NCBI GenBank assembly: GCA_045647885.1 | Contig: JAZRMX010000032.1 | Location: 1-18,944, forward strand | Direction: 5' to 3' | Length of the DNA: 18,944 nucleotides | Source of the DNA: HGM04593 sp045647885 | GTDB lineage: Bacteria; Bacteroidota; Bacteroidia; Bacteroidales; Bacteroidaceae | Shown: positions 7,741 to 13,806 of the stretch, in pieces | How positions within the stretch are numbered: the first letter of the stretch is position 1 | Layout: each line of letters begins with the position of its first letter | Notes under the pieces: generated by a model | Database searches by the model: none | What the model saw: the letters and a program-made list of their open reading frames with translations, nothing else | What the model was told of the DNA's origin: nothing | Position numbers and translations under genes: made by a program

Positions 7741-8202
7741 ATGAATAAAGAAAAACCGGCTTTGCAAGTGTCAGCACTCTGTAACGGCACCGTAATAGAC
7801 CACATACCCGCCGACAAACTTTTTGCGGTAGTAAACCTTCTCGACATCCCCGCGATGCAGAACAACATTACCATAGGCAACAACCTCGACAGCAAGAAAC
7901 TGGGCAAGAAAGGCCTCATTAAGATAGCCGACAAATTCTTCACCGAAGACGAAGTAAACCGCATCTCCCTTGTTGCGCCCAAAGCAATACTGAACACAAT
8001 ACGCGATTACAAGGTTGTAGAGAAAAAAGAGATTAAGATGCCTGCCGAGCTGCACAACATTGTAAAATGTGCCAACCCTGCCTGCATTACAAACAATGAA
8101 CCTATGGCAACCCACTTTTACCTCACCGACGCCGAGCGCGGCATAATAAAATGCCGTTACTGCGAGAAGGAGACCAAAGTGAGCAAAGCCAAACTTTTAT
8201 AA
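7741..8202 (+). CDS. pyrI: Aspartate carbamoyltransferase, regulatory chain
   Basis: PyrI binds the nucleotide effectors (CTP, ATP) and docks onto PyrB trimers through a C-terminal zinc domain. The 153-residue length matches the E. coli protein. The four zinc cysteines are present as C110/C115 (VKCANPAC) and C138/C141 (IKCRYC). The N-terminal nucleotide-binding domain shows GTVIDHIPA (16-24) and NNITIGNNLDS (41-51). It sits between pyrB (14 bases upstream) and the flavin reductase (11 bases downstream) on one likely transcript. Confidence 0.97.
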   Translation: MNKEKPALQVSALCNGTVIDHIPADKLFAVVNLLDIPAMQNNITIGNNLDSKKLGKKGLIKIADKFFTEDEVNRISLVAPKAILNTIRDYKVVEKKEIKMPAELHNIVKCANPACITNNEPMATHFYLTDAERGIIKCRYCEKETKVSKAKLL

Positions 8203-8213
8203 ACCGAGGAGCA

Positions 8214-8777
8214 ATGAAAGTAAACTGGAAACCTGGCACAATGATATACCCGTTGCCGGCAGTGCTTATAAGCTGCGGCGACACCCCCGAGAACTACAAT
8301 ATGTTCACAGTATCGTGGGTGGGTACCGTGTGCACCAACCCTGCAATGTGCTACATATCGGTGCGCCCCGAACGCCACTCCTACCCCACAATTAAGGAGA
8401 CAAGAGAATTTGTCATAAACCTCACCACAGCCGAAATGGCACGCGCCACCGACTGGTGCGGAGTGCGTTCGGGCAAGGATTATGACAAAGCCAAGGAGAC
8501 AGGGCTCACATATGGTCCATCAAAAGAGATAAAGGCCCCCATAATTATGGAGTCGCCCTTGAGTATAGAGTGCAGAGTGAAAGAGATTATTCCGCTTGGC
8601 ACGCACGATATGTTCCTTGCCGAAGTGGTAAACGTTCAGGCCGATGACAAATACCTTAACCCCGAAACCGGCGAGTGGGATTTGTCGGCTGCCGACCCTC
8701 TGGTATATGCCCACGGCAAATATTTTCATTTGGGAGAATTTATAGGCAAGTTCGGCTGGAGTGTAAAAAAGAAATAG
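8214..8777 (+). CDS. Flavin reductase-like (flavoredoxin-type) FMN-binding protein
   Basis: The 187-residue cytosolic protein has the flavin reductase split-barrel pattern: an N-terminal PLPAVLISCGD strand (13-23), NMFTVSWVGTVCTNP (29-43), the flavin-phosphate-contacting SVRPERHSY (49-57), FVINLTT (66-72) and the later HDMFLAEVV strand (131-139). Flavoredoxins carry bound FMN and act in electron transfer or flavin reduction; the partner here is unknown. I start at the ATG at 8214 because GAGGAG lies just before it and the homologous sequence begins there. An upstream in-frame start at 8151 would overlap the end of pyrI by 52 bases. The placement behind pyrBI suggests co-transcription but does not reveal a pyrimidine role. 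Confidence 0.9.
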   Translation: MKVNWKPGTMIYPLPAVLISCGDTPENYNMFTVSWVGTVCTNPAMCYISVRPERHSYPTIKETREFVINLTTAEMARATDWCGVRSGKDYDKAKETGLTYGPSKEIKAPIIMESPLSIECRVKEIIPLGTHDMFLAEVVNVQADDKYLNPETGEWDLSAADPLVYAHGKYFHLGEFIGKFGWSVKKK

Positions 8778-8780
8778 TAT

Positions 8781-9476
8781 ATGAAGTACCGGAACCTGTT
8801 TGCAGCACTTATAATGCTCCTTATCTGCGTCACTGCCGGTGCGCAGGATAGGAAAGAACCATTAAGGATAAATTATGGAGTCAAAGCAGGCTTCCAGGCC
8901 ATAACATACAACAGCATAGACTTTGACATTGCAGGATATAGTTTCAACGACAATACCATACAAAGCGACAAAGTGGGATTCTTTGTAGCCCCATTCATAC
9001 GCTTTACAAAAAACAACTTCTACCTACAGACCGAGGCCGCATTAGGTATCACATATCACAACTACGACTTTTACGAAACACAGAATGCCACAGGTTTCAT
9101 CCCCAACACATCGGAGTACCAGCACAAGACATTCTGCGCGAAAGTTCCTTTGTTGTTAGGATACAACTTCATAAACTACCCCTATTACGGGATGAGCGTA
9201 TACACCGGCCCACGTGTAAAATTCATCTTGAACTCCATCAGCGAGCAGGAATTTTCCCACTTCAAATATGAGGACTTATACGAAGATTCAAAAAAAACCG
9301 AGTGGTACTGGGAATTCGGACTTGGCATTAAAATATACAATGTAATGATAGATATCACATACGACTGGGGATTCCACCGCAACAAGAGCAACATATACTC
9401 CCCTGCCCAAAATCTCATTTTCCACAGCAAAAGAAGTTACAACGTACTCAGCTTCTCAGCCGGGTTTATCTTCTAA
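8781..9476 (+). CDS. Small outer-membrane beta-barrel protein with signal peptide
   Basis: The 231-residue protein begins with a clear Sec signal peptide (MKYRNLFAALIMLLICVTAG, cleavage near residues 21-22 at AGAQ). The rest is alternating polar/aromatic sequence with many Tyr and Asn, and it ends in aromatic SFSAGFIF, as outer-membrane barrels do. It resembles the PorT-like or 'porin family' small barrels common in Bacteroidota, probably eight or ten strands. Specific function is unknown. It starts three bases after the flavin reductase stop, so it most likely shares the pyrB transcript, an odd partner for nucleotide enzymes. A strong terminator follows within 25 bases. Confidence 0.85.
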   Translation: MKYRNLFAALIMLLICVTAGAQDRKEPLRINYGVKAGFQAITYNSIDFDIAGYSFNDNTIQSDKVGFFVAPFIRFTKNNFYLQTEAALGITYHNYDFYETQNATGFIPNTSEYQHKTFCAKVPLLLGYNFINYPYYGMSVYTGPRVKFILNSISEQEFSHFKYEDLYEDSKKTEWYWEFGLGIKIYNVMIDITYDWGFHRNKSNIYSPAQNLIFHSKRSYNVLSFSAGFIF

Positions 9477-9496
9477 AAACCTAAGCACACAACCCT

Positions 9497-9551
9497 ATAC
9501 AAGATAAAAAACCGGAGTCTCATTAAGAGACTCCGGTTTTTTATCTTGTAT
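9497..9551. terminator. Bidirectional terminator between the barrel gene and glyA
   Basis: A 25-base perfect stem (9497-9521 with 9527-9551) closes a 5-base loop (ATTAA). The GC core CCGGAGTCTC/GAGACTCCGG is flanked by A-runs on the left and T-runs on the right, so it can stop transcription from both sides. It begins 20 bases after the barrel gene and ends 10 bases before the glyA stop codon. Confidence 0.95.
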
Positions 9552-9561
9552 GCTTTTAATA

Positions 9562-10842
9562 TCAATAAGCGAACAAAGGATATTCTGCCATTACCTCATT
9601 GACCTTGCGGCGAACAGAAGCAATTACCTTCTCATCCTCGGGTGCGTTGAGCACTGTCTCAATCATCTCTGCAATGAAAGGCATCATATCATCCTTCACG
9701 CCACGAGTAGTGATAGCGGGAGTTCCCAAGCGGATACCCGATGTCTGGAATGCGCTGCGTGTATCAAAAGGAACCATATTCTTGTTGGCAGTAATATCGG
9801 CAGCAACAAGAGCCTTCTCTGCAACCTTTCCAGTAAGTTCGGGATACTTGCCACGCAAGTCAACAAGCATTGAGTGGTTGTCTGTACCGCCGGATACAAT
9901 GCCGAAGCCACGGTCCATAAGCTCCTGAGCAAGAGTAGCTGCATTGAGCTGAACCTGTGCCTGATACTCTTTAAACTCGGGCTGCAAAGCCTCGCCGAAA
10001 GCAACAGCTTTAGCTGCAATCACGTGCTCGAGAGGACCACCCTGGATACCGGGGAACACAGCCGAGTCGAGCAACTGCGACATCATCTTGACCTCACCCT
10101 TGGGAGTTGTCTTGCCCCAGGGGTTGGGGAAGTCTTTACCAAGCATAATAACACCACCACGAGGACCACGCAAAGTCTTGTGAGTTGTAGAAGTAACAAT
10201 GTGAGCATACTTCAAGGGGTTGTCGAGCAAACCGGCAGCGATAAGACCTGCGGGGTGAGCCATATCAACCATAAGAATAGCACCAATCTTGTCGCAAATC
10301 TCACGCATACGTTTGTAATCCCACTCACGTGAATAAGCCGAACCACCACCGATAATCATCTTGGGACGCTCGCGAAGGGCAACCTCCTCCATCTGGTCGT
10401 AATCGACACGGCCGGTCTCAGGGTTCAAGTTATACTCACAGGGAGTATAGATAAGACCAGAAGTATTTACTGCTGAACCGTGTGAAAGGTGACCACCGTG
10501 AGCAAGGTTCAAGCCCATAAATTTATCACCGGGGTTAAGAACAGCAAGGAACACTGCAGCGTTAGCCTGTGCACCAGAGTGAGGCTGAACATTCACCCAC
10601 TCGGCACCAAAAAGCTCTTTCAGACGCTCGCGTGCGATATCCTCTACAATATCAACAACCTCGCAACCGCCATAATAGCGTTTACCGGGATAACCCTCGG
10701 CATATTTGTTAGTCAAACAAGAACCCATAGCCTGCATAACCTCGTTACTTACAAAGTTCTCCGAAGCAATAAGCTCTATACCTTTAAGCTGACGGCGATG
10801 CTCCATCTCTATCAGCTGAAAAATTTTATCGTCGCGTTTCAT
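9562..10842 (-). CDS. glyA: Serine hydroxymethyltransferase
   Basis: GlyA interconverts serine plus tetrahydrofolate with glycine plus 5,10-methylene-tetrahydrofolate, feeding one-carbon units to purines, thymidylate and methionine. It is a cytosolic PLP enzyme. The 426-residue length is typical. The PLP lysine is K222 in STTHKTLRGPRGG, and the cofactor-contacting MVDMAHPAG (191-199) is present. Also intact are the N-terminal ELIASENF (23-30), the YAEGYPGKRYYGG glycine-rich stretch (47-59) and the C-terminal TSGIRLGTPA (367-376). It is convergent with the pyrB cluster and has its own probable promoter. Confidence 0.98.
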   Translation of the reverse strand: MKRDDKIFQLIEMEHRRQLKGIELIASENFVSNEVMQAMGSCLTNKYAEGYPGKRYYGGCEVVDIVEDIARERLKELFGAEWVNVQPHSGAQANAAVFLAVLNPGDKFMGLNLAHGGHLSHGSAVNTSGLIYTPCEYNLNPETGRVDYDQMEEVALRERPKMIIGGGSAYSREWDYKRMREICDKIGAILMVDMAHPAGLIAAGLLDNPLKYAHIVTSTTHKTLRGPRGGVIMLGKDFPNPWGKTTPKGEVKMMSQLLDSAVFPGIQGGPLEHVIAAKAVAFGEALQPEFKEYQAQVQLNAATLAQELMDRGFGIVSGGTDNHSMLVDLRGKYPELTGKVAEKALVAADITANKNMVPFDTRSAFQTSGIRLGTPAITTRGVKDDMMPFIAEMIETVLNAPEDEKVIASVRRKVNEVMAEYPLFAY

Positions 10843-10882
10843 AATTTATGTTTATTTTTTATATGTTTAAAAATTGAAAGTG

Positions 10883-10890
10883 CGAAGATA
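10883..10890 (-). promoter_or_regulatory. Possible -7 element of the glyA promoter
   Basis: On the minus strand, TATCTTCG followed by CA resembles TAnnTTTG with one mismatch. The transcript would start near 10876, giving a leader of about 34 bases. No clear -33 TTG is seen (CTG at 21 bases is the nearest). The remainder of the 202-base spacer 10843-11044 is AT-rich, with no gene. Confidence 0.4.
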
Positions 10891-11044
10891 GTCAAATATC
10901 TGTTAATCGAGCAGATAAAATCAAAAATCTTATCAACAAACTTTACATTTTCTTCGCAGATAGAAAAAAAACACAAAAAAGAGTTTTAACAAGCATCAAT
11001 TACAGCACAAGACTTAGAATACTTGCCAAAAAACGAAACAAGCG

Positions 11045-11419
11045 TTACCCTTCGATATTGGTACCGTAATATTCGTTCCACTCTTTAAGCACCTGCTGCC
11101 AGTCAACAGCCTCACCATCGGCAATAGCCTCGGCTTGGCGCAAGGCCTCGTCGTGCTGTTTCTTCTCGGCGTGTCGCATCTTCATCTCCTCAATGGTAGC
11201 CTCGTCGAGTATATATATACGACCACGACGCACACACTCATCAAGGTCTAAAGGACCAAATGCCTTGCCTTGAATGTTAAAATCGGATATATTGAATTCG
11301 AATACCGTGCGCAAGGTGTGGCGTATCATTTTCTGCTGGCCACGATTGGCCGACATTTTGCTACCAAGCAACTTGCGTATAATTTTTATTTCACGTTCCG
11401 AAAATTTCTTTCTTCCCAT
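11045..11419 (-). CDS. Unrecognised small protein, basic N-terminus and helical C-terminus
   Basis: I do not recognise this 124-residue protein. Residues 1-40 are basic and predicted helical (KKFSEREIKIIRKLLGSK, then RGQQKMIRHTLR), which could form a helix-turn-helix-like unit. A central segment, FNISDFN (42-48) plus FGPLDLDECVRRGRI (54-68), looks like a defined motif. A Lys/Glu/Ala-rich helix spans about 73-102, and the end is aromatic (WQQVLKEWNEYYG). There is no signal peptide or membrane segment, so it is likely cytosolic. Coding is supported by a perfect -7 element 22-36 bases upstream and by biased composition over the whole frame. It lies upstream of glyA on the same strand, 202 bases away. 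A DNA- or RNA-binding role is a guess from charge only. Confidence 0.8.
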   Translation of the reverse strand: MGRKKFSEREIKIIRKLLGSKMSANRGQQKMIRHTLRTVFEFNISDFNIQGKAFGPLDLDECVRRGRIYILDEATIEEMKMRHAEKKQHDEALRQAEAIADGEAVDWQQVLKEWNEYYGTNIEG

Positions 11420-11447
11420 TATTCTTCTCTGTTTTATTAACAGAAAG

Positions 11448-11455
11448 CAAAATTA
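11448..11455 (-). promoter_or_regulatory. -7 element upstream of the small unrecognised gene
   Basis: On the minus strand, TAATTTTG followed by C is a full match to TAnnTTTG. It places the transcript start near 11441, about 22 bases before the ATG at 11419. No -33 TTG is present at 19-21 bases. Confidence 0.5.
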
Positions 11456-11469
11456 CAAAAAACTATGGC

Positions 11470-11489
11470 TTGTTCTATAAATTGAACAA
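11470..11489. repeat. Inverted repeat, possible operator
   Basis: TTGTTC (11470-11475) and GAACAA (11484-11489) are perfect inverted copies across an 8-base A/T centre, placed 15-34 bases upstream of the -7 element of the small gene. The position suits an operator or activator site. No U-run follows on either strand, so it does not look like a terminator for the histidine kinase gene. Confidence 0.3.
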
Positions 11490-11535
11490 AAATGATTAGT
11501 TAAGATTATAAATAATACTATAAAAACGGGTAAAC

Positions 11536-12975
11536 TTATACTTTATTCAATGTAAATTCAAAACAAAGCCCACCATTTGAGCGATTACACGCTATTATTA
11601 TACCACCGTGGAACTGAACCGCGTGTTTTACAATAGCAAGGCCCAAGCCCGTACCTCCCAGCCTACGCGAGCGTCCTTTATCAATTCGATAGAAACGTTC
11701 AAACAATCGTGGCAATTGCTTTTCTTCAACGCCACAGCCATCATCTTCAAAACGAATTTTGCAGTATTTGTCATTATTCTCAATTAAAGAGATATAAATA
11801 TTCTTACCTCCGGAATAAGCAATGGCATTCTCGGTAAGATTACGGAATATTGAGCCAATCAACGAGAGATTACCCTCAACAACAACCTCTTCGTTAAAAT
11901 CGGAATGCAGTACAAAGCGTTCATCCTCGGGCAGAATATCTAATTCTCCGGCAATTTCATCGATTATACTATTTATTGCAACCGGTTCTTTAGATATAAG
12001 CTGGCTACCATCTTCCATACGGGTAATAAGCGAGACATCTTCAAGCAATCGACGAAGGCGTTCATTATGGGTATAGCACTTCTCTATAAGCCCCTGACGT
12101 TTATCATCACTTAAGTCTATTCCGGAAAGTAATGTTTCCAAACACACCTGTATGGATGCAACCGGGGTTTTTAGTTCGTGATTAATATTGTTTGTCAGCT
12201 GTTTTTTTATGCGTATTTTCTCCTGTTCCTCTCGCATTGTAGCCTCGTATGCCATATCCCTGTCTTTAATGGTCTGCTGCCACTGAGCATATAATTGTAC
12301 AATATGGTTGGAGATTGAACCGAGTTCATCGTTGGAAAACGGCTCGTCTTCATCAAAAGCCTCACCTTTTTCAGCCTTTGCTGCAAAACGATTCAGGCGT
12401 TCAATATTCTTGCCCAATCTGCGAGTCGCAAAATAGGCTAATACACTCATTGTAAGACTAACGACAACCATCACACCCAAAAACGACCAATCCGCCCTTA
12501 ATAGCTCTTTTAAAGAGGACGAATAAGGAATTGCCGTGCGAATAACCATCTTATCACCTTTTGTTGCAGAATAGAAATATTCACGACCATCACTTGCCGA
12601 TTGTCTACTTATATGATAAGCAGAACCATTCTTCAAGGCCTGAGAAACCTCGGGGCGATAACGATGGTTGTCCAAGGAATCGGAAGGAAGAGTGTTGTCG
12701 TATACAACATAGCCGGAAAGTGCAATTATAGAGATACGCAATTCATCAAAAGGCTGTTCGTTTCTTGCTATATAATCTTCATAAGAAAAACCATTTTCCA
12801 CAGCCTTAAGCAGATTCTTATTATATAATTGCAATTGCTCATTCAAGAAATCGGATTTATATTGCTTCTCGCGCAGATATTGAAAACCAATAGAGCATAA
12901 TATAATAGTCCACGAGAATGCGAGCAACATAAGGAAAAGTCGCTTATGATATGATAATCTAATCGCGGAAGCCAT
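11536..12975 (-). CDS. phoR: Sensor histidine kinase, PhoR-like by context
   Basis: A 479-residue inner-membrane kinase. Two membrane segments (about 11-31 and 164-184) flank a periplasmic sensor region of about 130 residues, followed by a HAMP-like linker. The dimerisation domain carries the H-box NINHELKTP with H266. The ATPase domain has the N-box NLTENAIAYS (379-388), the G1 box EDDGCG (410-415), the F-box LFERFYRID (425-433) and the G2 box GGTGLGL (440-446). All catalytic motifs are intact. I start at the ATG at 12975, which overlaps the regulator gene by 17 bases; the open frame also has a TTG two codons earlier. The PhoR name rests on its regulator partner and the adjoining phosphate genes. 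The periplasmic domain is not one I recognise. Confidence 0.92.
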   Translation of the reverse strand: MASAIRLSYHKRLFLMLLAFSWTIILCSIGFQYLREKQYKSDFLNEQLQLYNKNLLKAVENGFSYEDYIARNEQPFDELRISIIALSGYVVYDNTLPSDSLDNHRYRPEVSQALKNGSAYHISRQSASDGREYFYSATKGDKMVIRTAIPYSSSLKELLRADWSFLGVMVVVSLTMSVLAYFATRRLGKNIERLNRFAAKAEKGEAFDEDEPFSNDELGSISNHIVQLYAQWQQTIKDRDMAYEATMREEQEKIRIKKQLTNNINHELKTPVASIQVCLETLLSGIDLSDDKRQGLIEKCYTHNERLRRLLEDVSLITRMEDGSQLISKEPVAINSIIDEIAGELDILPEDERFVLHSDFNEEVVVEGNLSLIGSIFRNLTENAIAYSGGKNIYISLIENNDKYCKIRFEDDGCGVEEKQLPRLFERFYRIDKGRSRRLGGTGLGLAIVKHAVQFHGGIIIACNRSNGGLCFEFTLNKV

Positions 12976-13657
12976 AACCAAAACCTGAACGTGTTACAAT
13001 ATAGGAGCCATACGTTCCAATCTTGGAACGCAAACGAGTAATATTCACATCTATGGTACGGTCAAGCACCACCACTTCATCGCTCCACACCTTGCTTAAG
13101 ATCTGCTCGCGTGAAAGGATTTTTCCACGGTGGGAAATAAGATAAGCCAATAGTTCAAACTCTTTACGCGCGAGTTTTATCTCAATACCATCCACAAGAC
13201 AACGTTTGAATTCCAAATCGAGTTGCAGCCCCTCAACTTGCAAAATATTGTTTTTCTCCACAGCTATATTATTCCCCTTATATCCGCTTGCGCGACGCAA
13301 TACGCTCTTTACCCTCGCAATTACATTGCGTATGGTATAAGGTTTCATAATATAGTCATCGGCACCAAGGTTAAGCCCCATAATCATATCATCTTCTGTG
13401 TCGCGTGCCGTACAAAAGATGATAGGTATATTGGCGGTACTCACATCGGTCTTCAGCATCTTTGCCATTTTTATACCACTTATTTCCCCCATCATAATAT
13501 CAAGAAGAATTAGCGAATACTGTTTCAGGTCAAGAGTCAATGCCTGTTCTGCACTGAAGACTATATCTACATCATAACCTTCATTTTCAAGATTCAATTG
13601 CAGAACTTCGCAAAGAGTCTCCTCGTCATCAACAATCAATATACGTTCTACAGTCAT
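12959..13657 (-). CDS. phoB: Response regulator, OmpR/PhoB family, PhoB-like by context
   Basis: A 232-residue DNA-binding regulator. The receiver domain has the acidic pocket D10/D11, phospho-acceptor D53 (LILLDIMM), T83 and K105 (MKPY). The C-terminal winged helix (about 133-232) shows the RKEFELLAYL helix (164-173), LSREQILSKVW (181-191) and the recognition-helix region DRTIDVNITRLRSKIG (199-214). It precedes the kinase gene and overlaps it by 17 bases. It is divergent from the Na/Pi cotransporter gene, with 149 bases between the two starts. That spacer holds 11-base-period repeats of the kind PhoB proteins bind, so control of phosphate genes is the best inference. A role in another stress is not excluded by the protein alone. 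Confidence 0.92.
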   Translation of the reverse strand: MTVERILIVDDEETLCEVLQLNLENEGYDVDIVFSAEQALTLDLKQYSLILLDIMMGEISGIKMAKMLKTDVSTANIPIIFCTARDTEDDMIMGLNLGADDYIMKPYTIRNVIARVKSVLRRASGYKGNNIAVEKNNILQVEGLQLDLEFKRCLVDGIEIKLARKEFELLAYLISHRGKILSREQILSKVWSDEVVVLDRTIDVNITRLRSKIGTYGSYIVTRSGFGYGFRD

Positions 13658-13682
13658 ATTCCTTATTATATTATTTATGTCG

Positions 13683-13690
13683 CAAAATTA
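13683..13690 (-). promoter_or_regulatory. -7 element of the two-component operon promoter
   Basis: On the minus strand, TAATTTTG is a full match to TAnnTTTG. It predicts a transcript start near 13676 and a leader of about 19 bases. No -33 TTG is present at the usual distance. No convincing 7-base repeat array of the kind found on the Na/Pi side is aligned to it. Confidence 0.5.
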
Positions 13691-13749
13691 TAGAGAATAT
13701 TCGGTATTATGATTGCGAGAAAAAAGATTTAATGAAAATGTAATATTTT

Positions 13750-13785
13750 CTGTAATATTTATGAAACATTATTGTAATTTCTTTG
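13750..13785 (+). promoter_or_regulatory. Candidate Pho box and promoter of the Na/Pi cotransporter gene
   Basis: Three 7-base direct repeats lie at an exact 11-base period: CTGTAAT (13750-13756), ATGAAAC (13761-13767) and TTGTAAT (13772-13778). The two 4-base spacers (ATTT, ATTA) are A/T only. A looser fourth copy, ATGTAAT (13738-13744), is 12 bases before the first. The last T of the third repeat is the first base of the -7-like TTTCTTTG (13778-13785). No -33 TTG is present, as expected if an activator replaces that contact. Seven-plus-four direct repeats are the known layout of enterobacterial PhoB sites; the binder here is inferred. Confidence 0.6.
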
Positions 13786-13806
13786 CACTCGACAAATTAA
13801 AACTAT

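Noticed and set aside
8151..8213. A longer start for the flavin reductase overlapping pyrI
   Set aside because: It would overlap the end of pyrI by 52 bases, and the added residues are a frame-shifted reading of the pyrI zinc domain. The ATG at 8214 has GAGGAG in front and matches the expected N-terminus.
11490..11535. A terminator for the two-component operon
   Set aside because: The AT-rich stretch after the kinase stop codon has no GC-containing stem followed by a U-run. Termination may be Rho-dependent or occur further on.
12976..12981. TTG start for the histidine kinase two codons upstream of the ATG
   Set aside because: The ATG at 12975 is available and already overlaps the regulator gene by 17 bases. 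Nothing favours the rarer start codon.
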